In this document: positions 10,789 through 23,193 of the stretch, piece by piece | How positions within the stretch are numbered: the stretch's first letter is position 1 | Layout: each line of letters opens with the position of its first letter | Source of the DNA: Fragilaria crotonensis | Lineage: Eukaryota > Bacillariophyta > Fragilariophyceae > Fragilariales > Fragilariaceae | Direction of reading: 5' to 3' | Length of the DNA: 64,000 nt | Assembly (NCBI GenBank): GCA_022925895.1 | Contig: JAKSYS010000209.1 | Coordinates: 24,739 to 88,738 of the forward strand | Translations under genes and position numbers: made by a program | The notes under the pieces: model-generated | What the model was told of the DNA's origin: nothing | Database searches by the model: none | The model's input: the letters and a program-made list of their open reading frames with translations, nothing else

Positions 10789-12001
10789 ATTTTCCGGTTG
10801 TCGTTCGTCCGCAGGATCATGGGCGACTGTGAAGAAAGTTTGTCGATTCGTCATGCGCGTGGCGACCCTGATCGTGGTGTCTGGCACTTGGATGCGTAGG
10901 TATCTCATGAACGTCCTGCTCCGCCAACGGCCCACCATCTGTATCGTTTCGCTTGGCACACCTGCCAAGTGCATTGCCATGGCCGCGCCCGACCTAATCG
11001 AGTGCGTACCGATTCGATCGGCCTGGAGTCCCAGCCTCCTCTCCCGATAGTATTGTCGCGGCCTCAGCTGTTCGAGGATCGTTTTCGAAGAGACGTGTTC
11101 GAGCTCGTTCGATGTTGTCGATACGAAAGCGTTTATCTTCGGGTTCGTCCGACCAAGTCGTTCGTAGCCTCTAATTCTGTGAATCAATTCCGCAAGTGTC
11201 CGTACCGGACATATGTCTGCCTGACCGGGGTTGTTGTTCCTGTGCTGCGTCACCTTCGCTCCTTTGTCTCCGTTCTTTGTTGTCGATAGGTGATCGTTAC
11301 GGCGTCTGCATTTCGGGTTTGTTCGTAGGAGAAAGTCGTCAGCGTTTCGTCCTGTTTCCTGAATCGAACGTCGTCTACTCTGACTACCGATGTTCGTCTG
11401 CCGCCTCCCACGTCGGAGTATTCGCAAGACCTCATGGCGAAGAAAAAGGCCGTGACCACCAGTTGTCCGACTGCCACGTCCAACTCGTTCCTGGACCAGG
11501 ATCTCACCTTCCTGATCACTTCAAGAGGAATGGCTTGTTGTTGTGCGACTCCCGGGTCGTCGTCCGCGTACTTCTTCAATTGTAAAGCCAGAAGGGGGTC
11601 GAGGCGTCCGGCGGAGTCGTGGATTGGGCTCTCAAGTTTGTTAAGCCTGAAGGTCTGAGCCACACCGTCGAGGGTGGCACGAATGGTACCGGACATGGCT
11701 CCATTGCCATCTGTCGCAGGCTGTCTGGAGCGAAGCCGTCCGTCCCGAAGGGCGGCAGCGAAACACGCGAAGATTTCCGTCCTTTCGTTTCGTCCGAACC
11801 GGCGGAGAAAAGGTCGAGGTCGACTCCGACTCGCTCGAGGAATCGTGCGTAGCAGTTCCAGCTGCTGCTGCGCTTGGCGCGGGTTGAGTCGGCAAGAGCT
11901 GCGTTTTGCAGACGCAGCCAGTCTCCAATCTGCGAAATGAGGGCTGGCTGCAAGGGGATGATCCTGAAGTTCTGTGGGACAAAGGGTGAGCCATGTTTCC
12001 T
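10744..12001 (-). pseudogene. YRT-2 tyrosine recombinase
   Basis: This recombinase domain would integrate the circular cDNA of YRT-2. The N-terminal SAM-like region holds SSSWNCYARFLERVGVD (about 11850). Box I is FFFAMRSCEYSDV with the first catalytic arginine. Box II is HSIRSGAAMAMHLAGV with His and Arg, followed by the VGRW motif and the presumed nucleophile in FMRYLRIQV (about 10900). All four key catalytic positions are present. A single-base frame change near 11270, in an AAC repeat, and another near 11680 break the chain. Confidence 0.87.
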
Positions 12002-14243
12002 GATGAGCGAGGTGACCTCGTCGTCGTCGAGCGCGAAGTCTCGCGATAAAATGTCCGCCACCTTGTTCTCTCGCCCGGGAACCATTGAGTGTAGTGGTCG
12101 ATCTCGTGCGTCAGACAGAAATCAGCGAAACTCCTCGCGATGGTGAGGTGAAGCGGACAGTTGTCGTCGGCTGGACTTTGCCAGCCACCCTGCGGCCGAG
12201 GTGCTATCCCCTTGGCTTAGCAGGACGTCCGAGACTGGCGACCACTTTTTTCCTTCGCGGAATTCGACTACCATTCCCACGAAGGCTGCTAGAAACTCCA
12301 ACGTATTAAGTGTCGCTCGTCCCGCTAGATCTTCGGGCAGTTGGTATCGCCAAGCAATCCCGCTTTGGAGACCATATCCTCCTATCCCTTGCGGGCAAGC
12401 GTCCACCCGAACGATTCGCGTCGGCCACCTGCAGACCAATCTGTTGATGGAGATCCCTTGCGCCGCTCTTCGCAGGAAGCTCCTCCAAAGGCTCAGGTCA
12501 TCGCGTTGGGGATTCGTCAGTCTCGTCTTTCCACTTCGTTTCGATCTCTCGCATGCCTTGTAGAGTCGCCCCATGAAATGCCTGGAGTACGGGACGACGT
12601 ATGCGGCGTGGCTGAGTCGTCCGAGGGTCTTCTCCAGATCGTTCGTCGTTACGTGCGCATGCCTGTTCGCTAGGATCTTGTCGATCACTTTCGTCCATGC
12701 GTGGTATTTGTCCTCAGGCAGAGCGACCGTGAAGCGGCGTGTGTCTACCAGCCATCCCAAGATCATCTTCCGCTCAGATGGTTTCGCCTCGGCCAGGAAC
12801 TTCGGGATGGCAAGGATGTCGTCTCTGGGAAAGGATTCGTTTCCCTCTGCGTTGTGGGGTCTTCCCACTATGTGCAATGCAAGGGAATCGCTGCCGAGCT
12901 CTTTTCTGCGTCTCTTGGGTTGAAAGCCCCAAAAATGTCGTCCAGGTAACAGTCGAATCTGGGTAGATCGTCGTCGTTTGCGATCGGGTAGTTCACAGCG
13001 AAGAAATCGGCTTCTCCGAATTCGCTCGACCCGTCGATCATTCCATCGTCGTTATCTACGGCTTCGTCAGAATCAAGCAAGTGTTGATGCGGCGAGTGGA
13101 ATACCTTCGGGTCCCAGTCTGATCTCCTGACGAGGTCATTCGCAAGGTCCGTGATTACTTCGGACACGTCGCTCCACTGGGACGGGTTTGGTGCTCCTCC
13201 GAAAGTCATCCTGAGTGCCACGAGGAGCAGGTCGTCAATGCTAGTGCAAGACTTCAGGGCGGTTCGTGCCTTTAAGTGTATTCGTCTGTAGGCGGATTTG
13301 CAGTCCACCTTTGTGAGGAGGATGGGTTCTTTCGGCCACAATTGTCTGAGGTACGAGATGTGGTACATCAGTCGACTGAAAGCCCTGCCAAATCGTGCGG
13401 TCGTCAGTTGTGACGTGTCCACTCTGTCGTTTACGCTTCGTCCTGGGATCCCGCTGGGGTTGAATGACTGGTCGTGTGAGCCTTAGCTTCTCGATGGTCT
13501 GTCCCTTCTCGTCGATCGATGTCTGTGCCACCATGCCCAAAGGCGCCACCTCGCAGCCTTCTAATTCCAGAGCGGCCTCCCCTCGGTAGGGGCAGTTGCC
13601 AGCCCCTTTCCACTTCTTCTTTTAGCATTGATATCAACTTCGCTTCGTGGCCTCGGGCCGATTTGTGATTGCCACGGGCGAGGTTGTCGCGGACGTCGGC
13701 GAGGCGGTCGGCGTCGGAAATCTCGCGGAGGGGAAAATCCGCGCCGTCTGAAATGCGCTCTTGGAAGCGCGACCAGAGCGGGTGTGCGGAGAGGAGCGGC
13801 GCCAGGAGCGCGGCGGATCGAAATTCGGATCCGGGTGTCACCGCGCTGAACGGTTGGGCGTCCACGGCTGCCCCGAGGTCCAGCGCGTAGCGCCGGAGGA
13901 CTGCCAGGTTGTGAGCGGCCGCCTCGTGAGTCCATTCGAAGCGGAATTCGGTCGGGTGCGTCGTCGGCTGGGGGGCGTCGAGGATGCTGGCCAGAGCATC
14001 GGCGAGTCGAGGTTCGGGAAGGCGCGGGAAAGGCGAGTCGACATTCGGAAGCGGTATCGTCGGAAGTGGAACCAGGGCGAGTGACTTACCGTTGGTCCTA
14101 GGACCCCCAGAGGGGGGTGTCCAGGAGTCGTGACGTGAGACGAACGTCCTCGTTCGCAGTGCCGGGGCGGTCAGCTCCGCGGCGGACGGTCGTGGGCGGT
14201 CGGGCGGGGCGAGGCGGTGTCGCGGCCGCGAGCGATGTCTCAT
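12002..14243 (-). pseudogene. YRT-2 reverse transcriptase and RNase H
   Basis: The N-terminal stretch is Pro-rich. RT begins around FPLREISDADRL, then VAPLGMVAQTSIDEKGQ (the block before the fingers). Motif A is ILLTKVDCKSAYRR, the motif B region is MTFGGAPNPSQWSDV, and motif C is FDCYLDDIFGAF near 12945. RNase H follows with RVDACPQGIGGYG, NTLEFLAAFVG, LSQGDSTSAAGW and the closing block VPGRENKVADILSRDF near 12030. It would copy element RNA into cDNA. Frame changes occur near 13480, 12870 and 12120. Confidence 0.85.
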
Positions 14244-14398
14244 GCGTGGCGATCGTTGCCGTCGGGCGTGGTTGTGCAGCCGGGATTGCTATGGACGGAC
14301 CCGCTATGGGTCCATCGGTCGGCTGGCGCGAGTCGCGGAAAGGCGGTGCGTCCCCTGTCGTTCGTCGATTGTGAAATTCGCGATGGGCTGCCTCGTGA

Positions 14399-16686
14399 TC
14401 AAAGGACCACCGGGAAGGCTGAGCGACGAAAAAGTTGTAGTGTAAGCAGATGCAGAGGTCCTAATTTCGTTTTCTTGCTGGGCGGCGTCGAGTCGGACGA
14501 GGGTCGGCGCATGCGCGCCCTGCATTGTTCGATCCATGCCCTAACGCTCGCGGTTTGTTCGGTCGTAAGGGCGACGTGCGAAGCGCTCAGGAAGCAGCTC
14601 CGGACACACTTGCCGTTCAAGTGCCAGCGGCAGCACATGTTCGGGAGCGGCCCGCTCCGCACGTGATCGAGGAAGACCTGCCAGACGTCGTTGGCGTCCT
14701 TCGTGAACAGGTCCTGCTGCGGGTTCGTGACAGCGTCTGCTGGTTGTCCCTTTCGTCCAGATCGTGCGCCGCCTCCTCCTGATGCGCTGGGGGCTTCCGC
14801 CTTCGCGGCAGCGCTGCCCCCGGACCCCATCCTGTCTTTCAAGAAGTCGCAGGCGGGGAAGACGAAGGCTCCGTCCTCCAGTTGCTGACGCGTCGAACGG
14901 AAGTCTAGCAGATTCAGGTTGATATCGTCCTCGTGTTCCACTCCTGCGCACAACACCAAGTATTGTTGCGTTTCTCGATGAACCAACCGAGGCGACAGGC
15001 GGCCGAGTTGTCTTCGTGAGCTAGCTGTCGTAACGTCGCTAAGGTCGATCCGACTGCTCGCGTCAGGAAACGACACCACTCGTCCAACATATGCGTCAAC
15101 GGGGACCGCGGGCCGAAGAGGAGCTCGGCCACCCCGCCATGTTCTCGAGTAGTCGCGCGAGCTCGTGAAAATCACGCGGGATAGTGAAATTGAGCTTCGT
15201 CATGCTCTTGATGTCTTTGTCCGAGAATCCAGTTGTCGTGTCTGTCGTCTTAAGTTGCATTTGAACAAGGGTGCTTGCGTGGTCGAGAGCATCCCTGCCC
15301 GTCGCGTTCGATCGTGCGAGCGTCTGGGGCCCGCAGCAAAAAAGGCTGAAGGCTCCTGGTCTGTCCGAAGCGTCGGCTAGGAAGGATGCGGTCCGAATGG
15401 CTGCGCAGAAACCCATTGGGATGAATGCATCCCTCCCTTTCGTGTTGCGCAAGAAATGGTGTATGTGGTTTTGGACGTACGCCACGTTGCTGAGCGCTAG
15501 GATGTCTGCGAAGGTCTGGACGGGGCGAGTTGGGGTCCTCCCAAGGCGTCCTTCTCCGAAACGAACAGGATCATCCGCTTTGTCGACGGGGGAACGAGTC
15601 GAATCCTGTCTTCGGGATTTGAGGAGATGACGCGACTGCGCTAGCGACCTGTCTTTCGAGGAGGCTCGACAAGTTTCTGATGGCGTCGTTCTCTCGTCCT
15701 GGCGTTTCTGACTGATCGTCCGATTGGATGAGGCTTTTAGCCTTCACGGCCAGGTACTTCATGTGTAGGACTTTCGCCCAGTCGTCCGCTCGCCTAGAGT
15801 AAGCTGACGAAGCCGCCACTCCCACTTTGTTGGACCGTGAGTGGTTCTGGTGCTCGCTGCAACGCAGAGAACCCATCGAGGTACGTAGGACGCTGCTTCG
15901 GCCAACCTCGACGCCCGGTCGGGGTCCGGGTCCTCACTCGCCCTCTGTTTGATGGTCCTGACTATCATCAGGGCCAATTCCTCAGGGTCGGTGACGTATG
16001 ATTCCATGATGGCTGCTGCGATGAACGCCGGAACTGGTACTGTCGGTTTCATGGTGAAACCGACGACCGTGACGTCTTCTGTGTCGTCCGCGTCCGCGTC
16101 GTTCGTCTTGTCTTGGTCGTTAGTCTCGTTAGTATGTTTGCTCGACTTGGATCTGCCTCTTGGGGCACTGCCTTCTTGGGGCGTCCTCTCGTCGCTGCCA
16201 CAGGAGGTGGCTCCCGCGCCGGCGCCGATGCCTGTCCGGCGCTCGCTGACGCCTGACACCGAAGATCTCGTCGTCACCAATTCTTCAATCGCTCTTCGTA
16301 CGTCGGACGTAGAATTCCACGTGAGCATTTTGGACCAATCGTAAGGCGTTCCAACGTGGCTTCTGACGATCTGTTTCGTGTCGACCGCCATGGCGGCTGC
16401 GAATCCACCGCCGCCGAGAAGTGCCCATAGGGCGTTCGTTCCGTCGTTTAGTCCGTCGTCGGCGTCGTGGTGAAAGTGGTGGAACAGACGGATCGTCCCG
16501 TGCGTGTTTACCATCAGGTGTGCGATGTCCGGCGAACACAGGTGTACAAACCCTGTAGACTGTATTAATCGAATTCGATTTCGTGTGTAATCTGTTGAGC
16601 TTCGGGACCACTTCCCACTGGTCAAGGGCACGGAAGACGTCTTCCCACGTAGACGTCATCGTCATAGGGGACGACATGTCGGCCAT
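14399..16686 (-). pseudogene. YRT-2 Gag-like protein
   Basis: The first ORF of YRT-2 starts at ATG 16686 (MADMSSPMTMTSTWEDVF), 65 bases after repeat a1. It reads through five or six pieces in different frames. There is a helical region with AVDTKQIVRSHVGTPYDW, a Ser/Asp-rich linker, a mid block GRDAFIPMGFCAAIR and a C-terminal Cys/His cluster CX8CX3CX5H (near 14610: CCRWHLNGKC...). The same cluster spacing ends the Gag of YRT-1. A nucleic-acid-binding capsid role is inferred from position and cluster only. Confidence 0.7.
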
Positions 16687-16750
16687 CCTATCTGCGTTCG
16701 TCGTTCGAGTCGTCGGTCGGTTGGTGGTTTGAGGGAAGAGGCCAGATTAA

Positions 16751-16901
16751 ATTAACTAGAGTAGTGTCTTTGTTGATTCGAGTTCGTCCGGATTGTGAGC
16801 AATTCGCATCTTGTGTTGTGTCCGGGTGTTCGTCTGTCTGTGTCTCGTGTTCGTCTGTCTGACGGCGACTGCTCTCCCTTTCCCGAACTTCGGACATGCC
16901 A
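16751..16901 (-). repeat. YRT-2 split repeat a1 (5' end)
   Basis: This 151-bp copy of a2 forms the 5' terminus of YRT-2, starting tggcatgtccgaagttcg on the coding strand. It is likely to hold the promoter, but I recognise no motif. Confidence 0.9.
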
Positions 16902-17226
16902 ATCGGCTTGCACTTCTTTGAGCACTCGACAAAACATATCATACTGACCTCCCATTCGATCAAGTGTAAATCCATTCACATTTGCACAATAAACCCGAAA
17001 AATATCCTCTCCTTTGTCCTCCAAAGCCTCCCCATTGTACATTTGATTTCATATTAGAGTGTGTTAGGAAAATTCCTGATTGACATTGATTCGCTATGGC
17101 CACGTTCCGCAGCGAAGAGTCTTTTCCATGCCGCTTGAGCTGTTGCAAGACAAGCAGACTCCTGTGGGGCATTCTGGTTGGGTGCCAGAACACCCTGTTC
17201 ACGTTTACCTCGATGGGCGCACTCAT
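16902..17226 (-). pseudogene. LINE-B ORF2, N-terminal segment
   Basis: It starts at ATG 17226 (MSAPIEVN). That ATG overlaps a TGA in the ORF1 frame as ATGA, although ORF1 now stops two codons earlier at a TAG. The early part matches LINE-C ORF2 (NMKSNV-WG, VNGFTLDRMGGQYD, FCR-LKEVQAD), with a frame change near 17010. It ends at KEVQAD where YRT-2 begins. Confidence 0.8.
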
Positions 17227-17231
17227 TTTGA

Positions 17232-19772
17232 CTACATAGGATTGGTCAGCCCACGAGATTCCGATCGGGCCAACCGGGTTTGATCCTCTTGATTAGATAT
17301 ATCGCCTCTAGTCTCATCTCTGTGAGGTTCGGCGCTCGGGATCGACGTTTGTCGCGTATCTTGGTGTTGGGATGCAATATCTTGTAGCTCATCGCTACTA
17401 ATGACGTCATCAGCTAGAACTCCTGGCGTTGATTCGTAATAAGAATGATGAATGGATGATTGCTCTATCGTCGGCAATTTGGCTCGAGTCAAACGACAAC
17501 TCTTTGCTGCAATCGTGCAACGGGTGACTGGGATGGTCCGATACATCGGGCTCGGGGTCTTGCACGTAGGGATTTTCTGGCGTCCAGACTGTAGAACGAT
17601 GAGTTGACCGAGATCTGAACTGCTGTGTCGCTTGTTCTTCTGACATGTCTGATTCGGATTCTGCAGTTTCGGGAGGTAAAGAAGCATGCGGAGGATACAT
17701 TACTGGAGACGCCTGTTGTTTTGCAGGTGATTCACGAATAAATTGCCGTTTACGGCCGCTCGTCAATCGCCTACCACGAACGTCGTGCACTTCCAGGTCA
17801 TCTTCCGTGGTATCGGCATGTTCACTGGCTCTTTGTACTGATTAATTCCAACATTAGGAAAAGATGTCGATTGTTGCATCATTTGCATCACCATCTCGGT
17901 TAACATTTGCATGTGCCGATTTTGAGCTGCCATAAACGTCCGAAAATCTGAGTCTGAATTTTGAGCAATGAATGATGTTGGCTGTTGACTCGGTCGCTGC
18001 TGGAGTATCGCTTCACTTGCTTGCCGATTCGCGATCCATCTCTTGCTGCTGAGTTGCAACTTGACGTTCAAATTCCTGTCTTTGGTTCTGCCAATTGTCG
18101 TTCCATCTCCATACGCTGTTCTGCCACCTGACTTTCAAAAGACGTTGTTGATCAGCCGCTTACGTTCCAACTCTCGCTGTTTATTTTCTGCCTGACGTTC
18201 AAGCTCTAAGGCTTGTTGTTGCAGTTTTAAATCCATTTCGCGGCGTTGATGCTCGGCTTGACGTTCAAGTTCACGTTGATAAGACTCTTTCGACACTTCG
18301 AATTGATGCAACTTCATTTTGAGTTCCTCTACTGCTCTTGACGCCAAGTCAGACATGTACTCTTCATCGTATGTGGTTTGCGATGTGGAGGGTGCTTCAG
18401 AAACCGACGCTTGACGAGAGGTTCCCTTGACTCGTTGTGCCCATGTCTTCGAACGGGAGCTCGATCGATCACTTGGTTCTTTGGCTGTCAAGTCAATAAT
18501 AGACGGTGCATTATCCGATGCTGAATCCTCCGACATTGTTGCTGCGTACGACATTGCAGTGTTGATACTCGATGACAAATAAGTACCTTCGCCACTAGAA
18601 TATCCATCAGAAAACAACGGAGCAACTTCGGTGGGGTCACGAAATCGCTCATTGATAAGTTTTGCATCAGCAGATACATGGGTTTCGAACCAATCTTGCA
18701 GTTGAGATATAACACTGTTTCGAGCCTGATGAAAGGCTGCCTTATTCACCAACACTTTGTGACGTCCATCGTGTACAACATTTGAACCTGCAATAACATC
18801 TCTAATTCCAGGAACCGCTTTGATATGATCGGACATGTAATACATAGCATCTATACTCACGTTGTTCATGATGAAAACGTGATTGTCGTGCATGTGCTGT
18901 GTTTGTTGTCTGATAAACCGAACATAGGCCTCTGGATGCTTAGATCTCAATTGAAATGGAACGAAGTCATGTGTATCGCTATATGCGCGTTTCAACGTCT
19001 TCAGCAATTCCATCGAGTCCAGTTTTGCGGTTTCGATTGCATATGCTTTCGTCTTGATGGTCTTCCCGCAATGTTTGATCTGTGGAGTGGTGAAAGCCAA
19101 TTGAAACTTTGGAATTTTTGTCCGGGCCGGCAATTTACTCTGTATGTCTTGTCGCAATTTTTCGGTTGCGGTTGCGACGTCATAAAACTGTGGGTCTAAG
19201 CCCATGACAAATCCAAGTTGAGTGGTATCCCAGATATCCTCGGTCCATCGGTGCTCAGTAAGGAAGCAGTTGTTGTCTCGGAGAAGACGATACACTTTAG
19301 GTATGTTTTTGATTTCGGAAAGGGTTACAGACGTCCGAATTCTGTGAATAATCAACGCGGAACCTTTCGGAGATGCGATATACTTCTGGTGTTCACCTTG
19401 GACAGTATCTCTGACTCTAGATCTTGAATTGGAGTGATGAATTTGAAACTGTTTGGAGTGCTGCCCTATGGTCCACCTCATAGTGTCTACAATAGGCATG
19501 GTTTGCCCATTGTTATTCATGATCTGAATATCTGCACCACAATATTCTTGGACTGCTTGAATCCAATGAAGATGGATCTTGGACGGCGACACTGGTTCTC
19601 CATTGTTGTTCAGAAGAAATCGGAATTTCACTGTTTTCTCGACAAGGTGTTGGACATTTGTCCTTCCACCACGTCCACCGGGTGGCGTAACATCTGAGGC
19701 ATCGTCTGAGATTCCTCTCACAACCGATGGTACACTCCCATCTCTGGGAGAGCCGACGGGGAGGTCGGTCAT
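17232..19772 (-). pseudogene. LINE-B ORF1 (coiled-coil RNA-binding-type protein)
   Basis: It starts at ATG 19772 (MTDLPVGSPRDG). The first 545 codons are open. An N-terminal domain of about 330 residues, with no motif I recognise, is followed by a Ser-rich linker. A long Gln/Glu/Arg-rich coiled coil begins near residue 470 (LERQAEHQRREMDLKLQQQ). Frame changes near 18150, 17780 and 17640 interrupt the rest, which carries a basic patch (GRKRQF) and an acidic tail. It is homologous along its length to LINE-C ORF1. By analogy with LINE ORF1 proteins it would bind element RNA; that is inference. Confidence 0.82.
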
Positions 19773-19850
19773 GGTCAGTTTCGTTCAGTACAAAACCTAC
19801 CTAAGATTCACGTAGAAATTAGTAAGGGTCTTACAATTTTTCCTAGAGCT
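19773..19850 (-). promoter_or_regulatory. LINE-B 5' untranslated region
   Basis: The coding strand reads GGAAAAATTGTAAG, then CTTACTAATTTCTACGTGAA and TCTTAGGTAGG before the ORF1 ATG. It is nearly identical to 30662-30733 of LINE-C, so both copies reach the same true 5' end. An internal promoter is expected for a LINE but I cannot place one. Confidence 0.65.
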
Positions 19851-19868
19851 GAGCTGTTTCTTTTTTAA
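19851..19868. repeat. Target-site duplication of LINE-B, right copy
   Basis: gagctgtttcttttttaa, an 18/18 match to 4238-4255. Confidence 0.9.
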
Positions 19869-22800
19869 TGAGGAGCACGCGAGTGGATACCCAACACTAG
19901 GGAGGTAACATGCGTAATAATACGTCCACGCTTCCAATTTTGTCAGAGGACATGTCCACAAGAAGGCGAGTGCGTCGTCACTTTTTCGTTTTAGTTGGCG
20001 AAACTGTTCCATCTGATTTCCGATGGGGGCCTTATAATGGCCAAGGGTTTTGTGTGCGTCATACACCGATAGCATTTTCAAGTTATGGACTTCATTCGTT
20101 TGACGATCCGTGACTTGAAGTATATTTTGGAACTCCTCGTGGGAGGGAACTAGTACTGGTGCTCCTTGGCTAGAGAACTTCCATTGCATCACATGACTCG
20201 AGCATTTGGACAATCCGAGAGCTCCACCACTTGCAGTGAGTAGATCACTCCATTCTTGAGCATTTTTCTGAGTTTGGGTAAACAGCTGTTCCACCGTTTC
20301 GGTTGACCCATCGGACGCGAATTTGTTTGTTTGACCATTACAATCGTCAACAAAACTGATCATGCCCAATTTGACCACAGTCGGATTCTCTGAGGATCCC
20401 ACATACAATGCCGGGGCGGCTACTTGGTCGTACCCATCAAGTAACGCGCTGGACAGCATGCACCATATAGCCGGGGAGTTTGCACTCCCTTGACCTGTGC
20501 CGTATATCGGGAATGTTTCCTCATGTCGGTAGCCTGTTGGTGCTAAGCCCAATTCGGTGCGGATGCGATATTCTGCAGTTTCAAGAGTTAGCGCGTTGGT
20601 CTGTGTGACCTCCAGCGGGACCCCGTATTTCCGACTGGCAATCATACCCACATTTGGTATAATGCGATCGTAGCATGCCGTAGCGTCGTAATTCGTTAGA
20701 ATAACTGGCTTCCTGGTTGCCCGCGAGATTTCGCACTGTAGCTCTTCAATAAATACTGGGTCCGGAGCGCTTCGGGCTGCCCGTGATCCATATTGTCCAT
20801 CGTTAAGAGAGTTGCTATCTTCGGCTTTGTGCATTGCTTCTCTCCACTTTACTCCTAATGCTAAGTTGAAGTCTGCTTCGTAGATATGAATCACTCTGGT
20901 GCGGTGAAGGCGAACATTATCGGGATCTTTGAACAATATGGTATTCGCAATTGTTTTCCATCGACTGTACGAATATCCTCTCTGCAGCGCATAGTTGAGC
21001 ATGTGTAGATGTAACTCAAACAATTCTTTCTGTTTGAGGTCAAGTTCGTCACGTTGTTGCTTGAATTCCTCCGTGAGCTCATCGTCGAATGCGTCCGTCG
21101 TGTAACTGTGTCGTGCTATCAGGGCCTTGAAATGTCCAAGATGAAGTCCTGATGGGGATGTTGTCGTAGACTCTGTCCATACTCGGAGCTTGCCTCTAAA
21201 TTCCGCCTCTGTGATAGTTGGCTTAGAGGGGTTTTGGTAGATGTCCTGTACTTTTTCCAGATGACTCAACAGACTTTGCACATTACCTGCTAATGCAGTA
21301 CTGTCGTACTCGCCATCTAGTATTTGCTGTCCCTGAGCTGTTGCTCCGTCAAATCCTAAGTCGGTGGCTAGGGGCGGTATAGTAAACGGTGTGCCAAAGG
21401 CTTGACCAAAATGAGCACGATTTCTTTGCTGCAATTTGTGTAATACCTCAGTGGGTACGTCGATTTGGACCCAGTCTGTACATGCTTTAGGATCTTCGCC
21501 CTCGAGCCTTGGAATTTCCACCCGCGTAACTCCTTGTCGGACCTGTTTTTTCCTCACATTTGCCAATTTTCGGAACATATTGTTGATATCCTCCGCTTTC
21601 TTGATTCGTCGCAATTTAATTGCTGTTTTATGATCCGCCGCTTCTATAGAATTCTCGAGATGTGTAATCTTCCGTTGGAATTCTTGGTCTCTGCGTTCCG
21701 TACTTGTTGCTATGAGATCTTTGATTTCCTTGTCAGTAACTCTCATTGCATGCGAACATGTTTGAATGGTATCGGGGAGAGTGAACGATGTGTCCAACTT
21801 CGCGATGTCGCAGCGTAGGACTTCCTGATGATTTAATCCAGTTTTCAGTGCTGTGAGTTGTTTCGTAAGAATAATCTTTTTCCTGCGTACCTGTGCTAAG
21901 TCGACTGACCATGCGGGTTCGAAGAATTTTGGAAGATCTCTTTCTGCGTTCAAACTTGCGTCCAGAACATCTTGATCGATGCGTTCCGCAAACATATGGC
22001 GATTTCCGGGAATAAAGAGGCGGGTCGAGCGTTCGAACGCATTACACTTTGTAAGCAGTTCGTGCTTTCGTCGTATGTATGCTGTTACTTGTTTATGGTT
22101 TCGTGTCGACAATTCCCGTTTTGTACGATTGACGAGCTTCTGAGTCTCGGACCCAAACAGCAATTCGGTGTCAAAGTCCATAAAGTATCCCCTATGATCG
22201 GTTGCGATCTCCGTATTAAACGCATCATATCCTGCGTGAATAAGTGCATTGCATACAGTGGGACTCGCGAGTGCATAATCTAAACGTTTCGATCCTCGTG
22301 CATACGTTGCTGGTGGGGTAGATGAGTGGCGGATTGCCATGACATCCATGAGCTGGTGGTCTCCTGCCAATTTACTCATACCATCAGGATCTGTGCCGAG
22401 GGGTTCGTTGAAGTCTCCAACAAGTAAGAGTTCATAACCCCGAGATTGGTAATCTATCAACCACTTTGATAAATCGCGGCGGAACGCTAGTCTTGGGTTC
22501 GTAACGTCATCTTCAGAATTGAGCAGCAGACTGACATGTTGTGCTGCGACTGTGATCTTGCCGGCTACACCTCCTTTGACAATGGGTTGATACGCTGATA
22601 TGATTGCGATGTTTCTTCCAGCCTGTCCTTGGTATACTTGGCTTGACCACCGACCCCATTTGTCCCGTTCTTGTTTGCATAAACGGCCAGTGAGCGAGCC
22701 CACTGTCATGACCATCGTGCCTCCTGGTTTAAACTGAGTTTGGAAGGGAATTGGCGACGTACCCATAACGAGACGACTTCTTTCCCAGTGTTGATGAGCG

Positions 22801-23193
22801 GTGTCGAACATGATTTTTCGAACGGACGCTTGTGTCGTGTCTACTTTGTGTTCTTGACCACAAAACACATCCGCTTGTATCTCTTTGATTGAGCGGCAGA
22901 CCGAGTCGAATTTGCCTCCTTTTGCATCGAGTTGGAGACCATTTAGATTGATTGCATAGACTCGCGTGATAGCTGCGGTTTTCTGTTGACGTTCATCGCC
23001 CCAAGGGTTATTTACCCGACTGTTTGCTGTACTTAATTTCGTTGCTCTTTCGACATACTGCTCTATTTCTGGTCCGCTGTGACGTAACGTAAGGGTCCGC
23101 CATTGAGCTTGGGCTCGCGTTAACGCTGTTTGGATTTCTGGGTTGATACTTTGTAATGGAGGTGGAGTCGTGAGGCCCGTACCACCTATTCAT
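19869..23193 (-). pseudogene. LINE-A ORF2, N-terminal half (endonuclease and reverse transcriptase)
   Basis: ORF2 starts at ATG 23193, which overlaps the ORF1 stop as ATGA. After one frame change near 23010 it is open for more than 1,000 codons to the LINE-B insertion. Endonuclease motifs are FCGQEHKVD, LLVGDFNEPLG, GSKRLDYALASP and IATDHRGYFMDF. RT motifs are TNYDATACYDRIIPN (A), YGTGQGSANSPAIWC (B) and ISFVDDCNGQTN (C). The last element codons encode CSSLKKKQL, and the protein resumes at 4237. This is the longest open stretch in the window. Confidence 0.9.

Larger units (their letters stand above)
9956..16901 (-). mobile_element. YRT-2 tyrosine-recombinase retrotransposon with split direct repeats (Ngaro/PAT-like layout)
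   Basis: This element of 6,946 bp is inserted in LINE-B ORF2. In coding direction it reads a1 (16901-16751), Gag, RT-RNase H-recombinase, b1 (10788-10493), a2 (10492-10344), an 89-bp spacer, then b2 (10254-9956). That is the A1-ORF-B1-A2-B2 arrangement known from PAT and Ngaro elements of the DIRS order. LINE-B sequence resumes without duplication or loss, and LINE-C at about 33620 shows the uninterrupted site. A tyrosine recombinase and absence of a target duplication agree with each other. Frame changes in all ORFs show the copy is no longer intact. Confidence 0.9.
4256..19850 (-). mobile_element. LINE-B non-LTR retrotransposon (near full length, split by YRT-2)
   Basis: This APE-type LINE is bounded by an 18-bp target duplication. 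Minus-strand order is a short 5' UTR (19850-19773), ORF1 (19772-17232), ORF2 (17226-16902 and 9955-4383) and a 3' UTR with terminal T run. Without YRT-2 it is about 8.65 kb, close to the 8.57 kb of LINE-C, to which it is very similar throughout. Its ORFs need several frame changes, so it is not active as read. Confidence 0.9.
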
